From Pelobates cultripes (lineage: Eukaryota; Chordata; Amphibia; Anura; Pelobatidae), in contig OW240917.1 in NCBI GenBank assembly GCA_933207985.1, forward strand, positions 244,886,769-244,950,768: a stretch of DNA of 64,000 nt, written 5' to 3'. A program made the position numbers and the translations under genes. Below are positions 8,847 through 18,116 of this stretch, one piece after another. Within the stretch, counting starts at the first letter, position 1. Each line of letters starts with the position of its first letter. The notes below the pieces were generated by a model. It saw only the letters and a list, made by a program, of their open reading frames with translations, had not been told where the DNA came from and made no database searches.

Positions 8847-9311
8847 GGCGGGATAGAGAGCTAGGGAAGGAAAAATAGGCTCTCCATGAGGAACGTGAGG
8901 AACATGAAGAATTGTGGTCACTGGTCGATGGTGGGTTTCGAGTCCTGGAGGTGGCTCAGAACCTGGTGGGGTAGGGGTATCTGGGTATACCCCTACCGTG
9001 GTTACTTATGGTTGCATTCAAATCGGTTCATGTTGGAGTAAAGTTAAAGTGTTATTTATATATATTTATGTGTTGCTTATGTTGGGTCATTGCCCTGATA
9101 TTTAATGAAGGTATAGATGCAAGGGCGGAGGATGGGGGGCAATGACCCATGTGTTATATATATATGTTAAATTATTAGTATCGTTTCTGTTTGTTAATAA
9201 AGCTGTGGACAATTTTTCCCATATTCCTAGTGTCAGCGTGTTATTGGGGATAGGTATGTGGGTTGGTTGTCCAAGGTTCCGACTGCCCATATGGCGACTA
9301 TACACCAGTCA
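8847..9311 (+). repeat. N1 split direct repeat B1
   Basis: Repeated at 9541-10005 with about three differences. It contains a hairpin (GGTAGGGGTAT / ATACCCCTACC, 8970-8997) and a polyadenylation signal at 9196. It abuts A2 directly, as expected for Ngaro ends. Confidence 0.9.
9196..9208 (+). terminator. Poly(A) signal with conserved AATAAAGCTGTGG motif (N1 B1)
   Basis: AATAAA followed by GCTGTGG. The whole 13-mer recurs near the 3' end of every Ngaro copy in this window. Confidence 0.65.
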
Positions 9312-9485
9312 TGTAGCCCCATGTAGCCAGAGCGCAGCTTAGCGGAAAAGGGCCTTGACAGGGGTTAGGAGGCGGGCATAGGAGGGACCAAGCAGGACTG
9401 TGGGATTATGGGATGGGGGCTGACTATTTATTAGGCAGCCATTTTAAAAAATGTGCACATTAAATTTCTACCTAGCTGTGTTTGT
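9312..9485 (+). repeat. N1 split direct repeat A2
   Basis: Second copy of A1 (3124-3296). It starts immediately after B1 and is followed by a 55-base pyrimidine-rich spacer (9486-9540, ending in CACAGC) before B2. Confidence 0.9.
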
Positions 9486-9540
9486 CCCTCCCTCCCTCCC
9501 TGTAATGTGTTTGTTTTCTTTTATCCCGTTTTGTCACAGC

Positions 9541-10005
9541 GGCGGGATAGAGAGCTAGGGAAGGAAAAATAGGCTCTCCATGAGGAACGCGAGGAACATG
9601 AAGAATTGTGGTCACTGGTCGATGGTGGGTTTTCGAGTCCTGGAGGTGGCTCAGAACCTGGTGGGGTAGGGGTATCTGGGTATACCCCTACCGTGGTTAC
9701 TTATGGTTGCATTCAAATCGGTTCATGTTGGAGTAAAGTTAAAGTGTTATTTATATATATTTATGTGTTGCTTATGTTGGGTCATTGCCCTGATATTTAA
9801 TGAAGGTATAGATGCAAGGGCGGAGGATGGGGGGCAATGACCCATGTGTATATATATATGTTAAATTATTAGTATCGTTTCTGTTTGTTAATAAAGCTGT
9901 GGACAATTTTTCCCATATTCCTAGTGTCAGCGTGTTATTGGGGATAGGTATGTGGGTTGGTTGTCCAAGGTTCCGACTGCCCATATGGCGACTATACACC
10001 AGTCA
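9541..10005 (+). repeat. N1 split direct repeat B2 (3' end)
   Basis: Second copy of B1, ending 'ctatacaccagtca'. N3 and N5 end in a similar 'cagcagtca'. It includes a second copy of the hairpin (9665-9692) and of the poly(A) signal. Confidence 0.9.
9890..9902 (+). terminator. Poly(A) signal AATAAAGCTGTGG (N1 B2)
   Basis: Same 13-base motif as in B1, in the terminal repeat. Confidence 0.65.
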
Positions 10006-11042
10006 AGCATTACTGGAGAAAATGCTATGCACGCATGTGTGCTTGTACAAAATGTATCTGTAGAGATCCAAGTGCACGTGAGCACACCAAAAATATTGTT
10101 GGACATTACGCAGAAGTTCAAAGGAAACAAAAAAAGTAGGAATTGTTGGGAAGTGTGAGTTCTTCTTTAAGGCAAAATGCGTGAGTCCATTGTGTCCCTT
10201 GTGGAGGTCTGCCATAGATCAATAAAATAGAATGAAAGGACATAGAAACGAATATGGAGTTGTTGCGTTTTGGGAAACCTGCTAGAACAGAAGGCAACAT
10301 TGACAAATAAAATGTTTCTCCCCGTAGTATTGCTGTTCCTTTTAATAACTTTTTTTATTGAACAGCAATTTGCAGTGACAAACTTTTGGGAACTCAAAGT
10401 CTAAGTCTACTGAATAGACTATCTAAGTTTACTTATTGGTAAAGGAAAAAACTCCTTGTCACTACAAATTTCTGTTAGTCCAATAAAAAGGTATTAAAAG
10501 AAACAAAATACTTCATTATTTTGAACAAGAGACCACTTTGAAGTTCTGAAGAATTAATTTAATTATAGACAATATTACATTTGAAGGAGAGGTTACAGGG
10601 TTAATTTTACAACTGAAGAATGAGTCGCCAAACTAATATCATGTGCTCAACTGGAGTCCCAGTGAAAAACACCCCACACAGCCATAAAAGACTGGTGGTC
10701 ACCACATAGACTATACACCAGCTGCATACTTTGGAATTCTCTTTAACTAAAAGTTATGAATTTCAGTTATGTATTGCATCCATATGATAAATAGGAGAAA
10801 AATATAGAATGGAATTCGAGCAATTTGTTCTTGATAGAAAAAACCTGATAAGACAGCAGATGTGACCTTGGTGCATGAAAAGAAGATATACATGAATTCA
10901 TACCTAGTTGACAATGTCAAGGAGATTGTTGGAAGCCCACTCCTTCTTACAGCACTATTTTAAAACATGAAGCACCTAGTGACATGGAAACAATGGACGA
11001 AATTACGTATAAATGAAATTTTGGTGCAAAACCTCCATAGAA
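10006..11042. other. Intergenic DNA, no gene recognised
   Basis: AT-rich, with only short unsupported open frames. It is the right flank of the N1 insertion. Confidence 0.5.
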
Positions 11043-11639
11043 TTTAAAGGGAAACTATATTCACCACAACAAATATAGCTTAATGTAGTTGTTCTGGTGA
11101 GTATAATAGCTCCATTCAGCCATTTTCATGCAAACACTGCCTTTTCAGAGAAAAGGCAGTGTTTACATTAACTCTAAGAATACCTCCAAGTGGTCATCTC
11201 TCAGATGGCCACTGGAGGTGCTTCCTGGCTCAGTGGTGCACAGTAAGCAGCCCTGCCATTCAGCGTCTCCACGCTCTGCATTGGGATGGTGAATTTTCCT
11301 CTTAGAGATGCATTGATTCAATGCATCTTTATTAAAAAGTGCTGATTGGCCAAAACAGCGTTTGGCCCTGCCCACATCCCGCATCCTTGCCAACTTTAGC
11401 CAATCCAACCCTATGTGAAAGCATTGGATTGACTAAAAATCAGCAATTCTGATGATGTAATCAAGGAAGCGGTTCAACTGAGGGGCCAGTGCCGGCGGAC
11501 CCGTGCGGCGCTGTTAATAAGGTGAGTTTTAATTCTTTTTAAGGGGGCTGAGGGAGGGCAAGCCACCTAAATGGGGGGGTTTAACACTATAGGGTCAGGA
11601 ATACATGTTTGTGTTCCTGATCCTATAGTGTTGCTTGAA
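11043..11639. mobile_element. Degraded T2-like MITE
   Basis: The left end reads TTAAAGGGAAACTATA and the right end reads 'atcctatagtgttgcttgaag', a worn inverted copy. An inner inverted pair (ggtcaggaatac / gtgttcctgatc) lies near the right end. There is no coding capacity. Confidence 0.45.
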
Positions 11640-12420
11640 GAAAATTCTCTGGTCGTTCCCATTCGGGAATTTTGACCCTGAATTGTCTTTCATGACCGTC
11701 AGTAGAAGGATTAGGCAAATTTGGTGTTAATAATGCCATAACTTTGACGAGGTTAAACATATAACCGTGTGGGTTAAAATAAGCTCTAAACCAGAGTGTA
11801 AGTATCAATCTATGTAGATACAATTCTGAGAAACTCAGGAGAATTATGGTACAGTCAGGATTCTTCTCGAAAACATCTGTTGGTTTGCTGAGCCAGCCAA
11901 GTTTAGTCCCCACTGAGTGCAGATGGAATTCAGTGGGGGATCCTTCTACAATCAATTGTCAAATTCCACTGATTTGTGGCAGCTTTCAATTAGATTTTCG
12001 ACACATTCAGGAATGTCCACAAAGCAATCTCAACCACAGTCAATGTATCTCCAGGTCAGATTTCCACTTTAACCATATAATTTGCGGTGTCTTATTCACC
12101 TTTAAGTTTTAGTTGCATTTTATTTATAAAGAAAGCATTCTCTGTTCCCGTAGAGCAAGACCAATGCATAGATTTGTCATGTGCTCTAAGAACCATTTCC
12201 CATGAAACATATCGTGGGGAATGTATTAACTGCCAACGTTGTAATAAAATTACAGTGTACTGACCCTCTAATAAATACAAGTCACATTCATTTTGAGGTT
12301 GATTTAAAGGGGAACGATCACTTCCCAGGATTTTTAATATTAGCTTTACTTATCCCCATATTTAATGAACATGTATATATTAGTTGAAAAAAAAAGAAGA
12401 TAATTCTTGAGGGCTGTAAT
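11640..12420. other. Intergenic DNA, no gene recognised
   Basis: No supported gene. A TTAAAGGGGAA motif at 12303 could be one end of another T2-like MITE, but no partner end was found. Confidence 0.4.
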
Positions 12421-13575
12421 GGAGGATAGACGCAGCTAAGGTAAGCTCCTCCCCAATCTCGTTATAAATATCATTTTACAGCCTCATAACCCTCAACCAG
12501 GGTCGGAACAAGTAATGTCCAGGCTGCCTGACTTACCTGCCATGCTGGGAGGTGGTCGGTGGCTCCTTGAGATCCTGTTAGCTCCACCGAGGCAAATTCA
12601 CGCTGGTCAGAAGATGCAGCCGATCTGCTGTACCTGGGGTGCGTAAAAGGCTTAAACTCTGAAAGTGCCCCTTTACCTCCCCCCTTGGACTGCCCAATCC
12701 AGCCAGGAACGCTTGCTGAAACCACGAACGCAAGCCAACCGAGCCGTGGCCTATCTAAAATGGCAGAGGCCACATGTCTCCCAGCTCCAAGCACTGAACC
12801 CAGTGATATACTCACCCAGCTGGACAAGCATTTTCTTAACCTCTAAATACAACTAGAGCACAGGATGCATCAACCTGCCCCTCACCAGCCAAGTACTCAC
12901 CCACATCGGGGTCACTTGCCAAAGTCTGCAACTCCATGAGCAGTAAGGGCTCTCACATGGTGGCAGAGCAGGAGGAGCACCTCATCCAAGCGCGGGACAG
13001 TGCAAAAACTTACTCCGCAGCTGCCTAGGTGTACTCCCCGCTGGGAAACCAGGTTGCATTCAAAAGCAGGACCGAAACCGACGCTCCCACAGAACATGTA
13101 CCTACCGCTACTGATCGGAAACCTCCTGTCAAGTGCTCAGTGGTTTTTCCACTAATTGGCTAACGGGTGAAGGAGCAGGGAGACCCTAGCTGACTCCTGG
13201 TTTGCAGTGGTGATCTTGCCGGCAAGGGCACTAAACCAGACCACACTATTTGCGATGGACACATGTATCATCCTCAGCCTGATAGCCCTCCCATTGCTTA
13301 CATTTACCTCCCTCTCAAATCTCTACAGCCTTAACATGTTTCTTGGGCATCGATCTTTACAATTATTCTCCAGCCTTTCAGTCTAAAGCTAAGACAGGCC
13401 CTGTTTCTTGATTGTTGCTATACAAAAACATTTTACTAATGTTTTCAATGACATACGCAAGATATATATTGTTTGACATCCATGTACCTTTTAATGCTGT
13501 TGTGGCATTATAGGTACTCCTGTACCTCACTGCACATTCAAAATAAAGAATACAAAAAATAAATTTAAAAAAAGG
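12420..13575 (+). mobile_element. LINE fragment, L1/Tx1-like, internally deleted
   Basis: The right end has 'tgcacattcaaaataaagaatac' followed by an A-rich tail at about 13540-13572, a form typical of L1-type LINE 3' ends. The left part (12770-12860) reads in one frame as a remnant resembling the start of an L1-type ORF1 (DILTQLDKHF). No reverse transcriptase is present between them, so most of the element is missing. Confidence 0.4.
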
Positions 13576-13910
13576 AGAATTCTTTAGCTACTGAGTAAGG
13601 GCCAGTTCAAGCATACATTACCTATGTCGGGTTATAATTAAAGGCTTGTTCGGATGCTGTTTGAGAAGCCTTATTATTGAGTGTAATAGGATATATGCTG
13701 GTTTATACAGAAAGCAGTGTGGACTAACCACTATAATCACCAACAGAATAGTTCTAGAATAACCATTTACATGATATCGCAGTATTGTTTTCTTATACTA
13801 ACATTGTGTGTGTTAATTAACTAGAGCCCATAAATGTTTTGTAATTTTAATTAATCTAGGCAAAAAAAAATCCAGAATAAACCTCGTCTCAAATTGTGTT
13901 CCGTCAACTG

Positions 13911-14014
13911 TTAAATGATCACTATAGCGTCAGGTAAACAAAGCGGTGCCCTAAGGGTGCCCCCTCCCTCAGGGTCCCCCTCCCGTTGCACTGAAGGGGT
14001 TAAAACCTCTTCAG
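13911..14014. mobile_element. T2-like MITE, left part, interrupted by N2
   Basis: Starts TTAAATGATCACTATAG, a worn T2-type terminal repeat. The matching right part is at 20089-20400 and ends in 'gactatagtgtcccttt'. The two halves are separated by the Ngaro element N2. Confidence 0.55.
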
Positions 14015-14122
14015 GCCCAGAGGAGGCGGGCTGAAAGCTAGCCGGATAGGAGGCATGAGTGGGTGTGGTGGGTGTGGTGGAAGTATGGGGGTGTGATTTA
14101 GTTAAGGAGTAAGGTGGGGTCA

Positions 14123-14130
14123 TATAAATA
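14123..14130 (+). promoter_or_regulatory. Possible TATA box of N2
   Basis: TATAAATA about 105 bases upstream of the first Gag ATG, within the 5' terminal region. Only position and sequence support it. Confidence 0.35.
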
Positions 14131-14233
14131 GGTGACATTTTGTCTGCTACCTCAGCCATCTTAAATTTAACGGCAAGGTAACTAGTCCCCTGTGCTAGCC
14201 CGTAGTTACTTTGCTTACCTCACGGCCAGGAGC

Positions 14234-15018
14234 ATGGATATTGAAGGCATCCTTGCTGCCCTTAGGGCTGAGGCCCTCCAGGACGGTGGCAGGCACCTGC
14301 AGGCCCAGCTGGCAAGGCTGCAGGGTGCCTCTGTGGTAGCTGCTCCCCCTCCCGGCAGCCATGGAGCTCCGCGCCGCCGGGCGCGTCCCCCCACCCGTTA
14401 TAGTCCCTCACGGGAGGGCCGGGTGGGGGCCAGAAGCAGGAGCCCAGCTGCCGGTCCGAGGGCCGGTTCCCACGCGGCCGCGGCCGGCACTGTCGCCAGG
14501 CATTCTCCTGCCTCCTCCCCGAGCCCCTCACAGGAAGGCCGGGTGGGGGTTGGAGGCAGGGGCGCAGCTGCCGGTCCGCGGGCCGGTTCCCACGCGGCCG
14601 CGGCCGGCGCTGCCTTCAGCCGTCCTCCTGTCTCCTCCCCTCGCGAGAGGGCCGGGTGAGGGACGGGAGTGGGAGCCCCAGTGCCGGCACGCGCGCCAGC
14701 TCCCATGTGGCCGCGGCCGGCACATCTCTGCAGCCTCTCTCCTCCTCCCCGAGGCGGTCGCGCAGTGCCCGTCTGGCGGCCGCTGCTCGGGGAGGTGACA
14801 GCCGCCCAGGACTTCATACCATCGGCTCGCGGGCCCTCAGAAGGGCGGCCGCAAGCTCACGGTCGGCTAATCCAGCCCGGCCGGCGCGCCTGATGTGCGC
14901 TCTGCCCCCACCGGATCTCGGGCAGGGCGCGCACAGGTTGGGCCTGCATCCACCTCTCCTTCCAGGCGGTAAGTGGGCCGCAGGCCACCGGGGATTTCGG
15001 GCGGGGGTCGGGGGGTAG
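14234..15018 (+). pseudogene. Gag N-terminal leader of N2, frameshifted
   Basis: Starts at the ATG of MDIEGILAALRAEALQDGG, an amphipathic helix-like start comparable to the N1 leader. Three imperfect repeats of an Arg/Ser/Ala/Gly-rich block follow (each including a form of RAGSHAAAAG). The first frame ends at 14659, but the third repeat continues in another frame to 15018, so one indel near 14655 broke the gene. A GTAAGT donor at 14969 (phase 1) could join to an acceptor at about 15391 (CCAG|GT, phase 1) and enter the main Gag frame, which would explain why the two parts are separate. Confidence 0.45.
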
Positions 15019-15169
15019 GGGCCCAGCGCCAGGCCCATCTTTCAACTGTCACAGCCCCCCCCCTTCTCCTTCTCCCCCCTCTGTCTCCCCTGGGCCTGCC
15101 TTTACTGCACTCCCACTACCCTCATCCGTCCAGCCACTCCCACTACCCTCATCCGTCCAGCCTACCCAC

Positions 15170-16576
15170 TTGTATTCCCCCCCCCCACCTTTACCTAGGG
15201 CCCATGCTAACCCCCCTGGGGCTACCTCAGGCATGGCCATCCCAATCCCTGGTTCCCCTGTCCCACTCTCTCGTGACCCTGTCCTCTCTACTAATTTGCC
15301 AGGGTTGCCCCCCCCTACTGCGCATCTTCCAGCACCTGGGACGGGTGGGTCGGGTTTTTTCTCACCTGTCCTGTCTTCGCAGATTCTTCCAGGTCAGCTC
15401 GCTAACCGGGTCCCTGACGCTGTGTCTGGTGCGGTGCTTCCTGCGGTCGCAGTTCCCTCGCAAGTCGCAGTTCCGCTCCTAACCTCGAATTCGGCTCCTG
15501 CCGGTGAGTATTCTGCTTTTGCCGGATCAGAATCAGGGGGCGCTGGCGCACGCGAGTCGCAAGAATGGGGTTCGGTGCTCCAAGCGATAAGGAATGCTCT
15601 TGTAACTCTTGAGCGGGGATCTCGCCCTAGGGCTCCCCCCCCAACGGCCGTGGATAGCCAGCTTCGGGCGGGCTGGGCTAGTTCCGCAGGATGTGAAGTT
15701 GCGGGGGTTGCGGCAGCGTTACCCGAGACTTCTACGCAGGTCACCATCCCCCTGGCTGCGGCGCCTCCGCTAGTGACATCTGAGTCTTCAGCGAGTCCTA
15801 CGGGGGTCACCGCGGTTGTCTCGGGTTTAGGGGTAGCACCCGCTGCGCATGGGGCAGCGTACATGTGCTGGTCAGGCCCTCTGGGCCTCCATCTGACGCC
15901 TGATTTGAGGGCTAAAATAGAAAAAGGAGAATTTGTTGAAATTTTTTCCCTCCTCCCCTTGGAAGATCTTCCTCGGGTGGATGCAGATGCAAAAGAGTCT
16001 GAAAAAGACAAAGAGAAGTTTCGGTATCGGAAGATTCCGAAAACTTTTGGTAACTGGATTAGGGCTTTTTCTATCCTAGCTAGCGTGACAGGTGAAAAGA
16101 CTCCCAGTAAATGCTCTTCCCTATTTTGCTACCAGGACATGATATGGAATGCCTGTCGGGTTTATGGCGGGCTAGGGTGGTGGCGGTATGATGAACAGTT
16201 CCGCCAACGTTTGGCGGTTCGCCCTCACACGAGTTGGGTTCAAATGGATATCGGCTTGTGGTTGGCCATCATGACCCGCCCAGCTTCGCATCAAGGGGGC
16301 CTTTCGTCCTTTCTTGGGGGGGGCGGCGCTGGGTCCTCATCTTCAGCGTCGGCCACTCAGCGGAGGACTGGGTACTGTTGGCAATATAACGACGGCCAAT
16401 GTAAGTTCGGTTCCGCCTGCCGCTTCAAGCATGAATGTTCCGGGTGCGGCAGTTCCCACCCAGCATCGAAATGCTTCAAGCGAGGTAGGACCGGCGACAA
16501 AGGAGATGCCATGGGCGCTAAGGGCGAGGACGCCGGTGGACGTAGACGCGATGCGCCCTTGGCTAAAGCGTTATAG
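15170..16576 (+). CDS. Gag-like protein of Ngaro N2
   Basis: The frame is open over 468 codons. The first about 75 codons may be intronic. The conserved core from about residue 240 includes GPLGLHL, KIEKGEFVEIFSLLPLEDL, RKIPKTFGNWIRAF, CSSLFCYQD and WWRYDEQFRQRLA, closely matching N1. The C-terminal zinc module is a CCCH finger (C-x7-C-x5-C-x3-H) plus a C-x2-C-x3-H-x4-C knuckle, again followed by a phase-1 donor-like GAG|GTAGGA at 16485. It overlaps pol in the +1 frame by 263 bases. The protein is presumed to bind element RNA in a particle. Confidence 0.82.
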   Translation: MYSPPPPLPRAHANPPGATSGMAIPIPGSPVPLSRDPVLSTNLPGLPPPTAHLPAPGTGGSGFFSPVLSSQILPGQLANRVPDAVSGAVLPAVAVPSQVAVPLLTSNSAPAGEYSAFAGSESGGAGARESQEWGSVLQAIRNALVTLERGSRPRAPPPTAVDSQLRAGWASSAGCEVAGVAAALPETSTQVTIPLAAAPPLVTSESSASPTGVTAVVSGLGVAPAAHGAAYMCWSGPLGLHLTPDLRAKIEKGEFVEIFSLLPLEDLPRVDADAKESEKDKEKFRYRKIPKTFGNWIRAFSILASVTGEKTPSKCSSLFCYQDMIWNACRVYGGLGWWRYDEQFRQRLAVRPHTSWVQMDIGLWLAIMTRPASHQGGLSSFLGGGGAGSSSSASATQRRTGYCWQYNDGQCKFGSACRFKHECSGCGSSHPASKCFKRGRTGDKGDAMGAKGEDAGGRRRDAPLAKAL

Positions 16577-18116
16577 CAATAAGAAGGTGGCTGCCTTGTT
16601 ATTGGAGGGTTTTGGACAAGGGTTTTGGATCCCTCACCGGGCCCGGCAGGTCTCCGGCTTCTGCCGGAACCTGAGATCAGTTGCCGATCACCCGGGGGTG
16701 GTAAGGGAAAAATTGGCTAAGGAGGTAGCGTTGGGTCGCATGGCGGGCCCCTTTCGAGAGCCTCCACTACTTGATTTGAGGGTTTCACCACTGGGTGTGG
16801 TACCCAAAAGGGAACCAGGCAAGTTTAGGCTGATTCACCATTTATCGCATCCACAAGGGGGCTCGGTGAATGATGACATTGCCGCTGAATTGTGCCGCGT
16901 TTCCTACGCGTCCTTTGACGCGGCGGTGGATATGGTCAGGGCTGCTGGCCCCGGGGCACTTATGGCAAAAACTGACATTGAGTCGGCTTTTCGCCTCCTA
17001 CCGGTTCACCCGGAGTGCCACCACCTCCTGGGTTGTATATTCGAAGGTCATTATTACGTGGACATGTGCCTCCCGATGGGTTGTGCGATATCCTGTTTTT
17101 ACTTCGAATGTTTTAGTTCCTTCATGGAATTGGTAGTTAGAGCGGAATCCGGTTACGATTCCTTGCTTCATTACCTGGATGACTTTTTCTGTGTTGGCCC
17201 TGCGCGCTCCCCGATATGCGCGCACCTCCTGCAAGCAGTAGCGGATGTTGCTTGCGAGTTCGGAGTGCCGCTGGCACCAGAAAAAACAATTGGCCCTTCT
17301 ACGTGCCTGTGCTTTCTCGGGATCGAGATCGATTCCGTTGTTGGTGAATGTCGGCTTCCATTGGATAAATTGGCTGATCTTCGGGAGGTGGTGCGAGTGG
17401 CGACCACTTTGCGAAAAATTACGTTGCAGCGACTTCAATCCCTATTGGGCAAATTGAACTTTGCCTGTCGGATTATGCCGATGGGCAGGGTGTTCAACCG
17501 GCGCCTTGCGGCCGCTACGGCTGGGATTTTGAAACCGTCTCACTTCGTCCGCTTGACCAAGGCGCTCAGGGAGGACTTGGCAGTATGGGCAGTCTTTTTG
17601 GATGGGTACAACGGCAGGTCCTACTGGCAGCAGCCCGAGGTGACGAACTCGGTGCTGCACCTGTTTACGGATGCCGCGGGGTCTTCGGGCTTTGGGGCTA
17701 TCATGGGAAGGCAATGGTGTGCGGAGCCCTGGCCCGAATCGTGGTTCACCTCTGGCCTGACCAAAAACATGGCTTTCTTGGAACTCTTCCCCATTGTGGT
17801 GGCTATCCATCTTTGGGGGCCAGAGATCAAGAACAGGCGTGTTGTGTTCCACTGTGACAACCTGGGCGTCGTCCAGGCCATTAATAGGCTAAGGGCCTCC
17901 TCCCCTCCTGTAGTTCGGCTCTTGCGGCGCTTGGTTTTACAATGTCTGTCTTTTAATGTGACTTGCCGCGCTGTGCATATCCCTGGTGTGGAGAATACCA
18001 CGGCTGATGCTCTTTCTCGTTTCCACTGGCAGGTGTTTCGTTTGGCCGCGCCGGAAGCGGACACGGAAGGCCACCCCTGTCCCAGAGACTTATGGTCCCT
18101 TGGCCTGAGCGGATAA
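16314..18116 (+). CDS. Reverse transcriptase-RNase H of N2
   Basis: The frame is intact over 600 codons; translation probably begins after the overlap with gag. RT motifs: HHLSHP, motif A 'LMAKTDIESAFRLLPVH', motif B LPMGCAISCFYF, motif C HYLDDF (Tyr near residue 287), FLGIEIDS. RNase H motifs: LFTDAAGSSGFG, LELFPIVVA, HCDNLGVV and ADALSRF. All key acidic residues are present, so the enzyme looks intact. The end overlaps the YR frame by 25 bases. Confidence 0.92.
   Translation: MGGAALGPHLQRRPLSGGLGTVGNITTANVSSVPPAASSMNVPGAAVPTQHRNASSEVGPATKEMPWALRARTPVDVDAMRPWLKRYSNKKVAALLLEGFGQGFWIPHRARQVSGFCRNLRSVADHPGVVREKLAKEVALGRMAGPFREPPLLDLRVSPLGVVPKREPGKFRLIHHLSHPQGGSVNDDIAAELCRVSYASFDAAVDMVRAAGPGALMAKTDIESAFRLLPVHPECHHLLGCIFEGHYYVDMCLPMGCAISCFYFECFSSFMELVVRAESGYDSLLHYLDDFFCVGPARSPICAHLLQAVADVACEFGVPLAPEKTIGPSTCLCFLGIEIDSVVGECRLPLDKLADLREVVRVATTLRKITLQRLQSLLGKLNFACRIMPMGRVFNRRLAAATAGILKPSHFVRLTKALREDLAVWAVFLDGYNGRSYWQQPEVTNSVLHLFTDAAGSSGFGAIMGRQWCAEPWPESWFTSGLTKNMAFLELFPIVVAIHLWGPEIKNRRVVFHCDNLGVVQAINRLRASSPPVVRLLRRLVLQCLSFNVTCRAVHIPGVENTTADALSRFHWQVFRLAAPEADTEGHPCPRDLWSLGLSG
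16481..16490 (+). other. Candidate 5' splice donor after the N2 zinc knuckle
   Basis: CGAG|GTAGGA, with the exon ending at 16484, phase 1, at the same codon position as the N1 and N3 donors. It is a weaker match to consensus than in N1. Confidence 0.4.

Larger units (their letters stand above)
3124..10005 (+). mobile_element. Ngaro-like YR retrotransposon N1, near intact
   Basis: This is a complete YR retroelement of about 6.9 kb. The order is A1 repeat, gag, RT-RNase H, tyrosine recombinase, SGNH hydrolase, B1, A2, B2. A1 and A2 differ at about 2 positions in 173, and B1 and B2 at about 3 in 465, so insertion was recent. Split direct repeats (A1-B1-A2-B2), YR in place of integrase, and an SGNH-type domain are hallmarks of the Ngaro group within the DIRS order. 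No target-site duplication is seen, as expected for YR elements. The only obvious lesion is a one-base G-run frameshift in the SGNH frame; RT-RNase H and YR are fully open. Confidence 0.9.
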
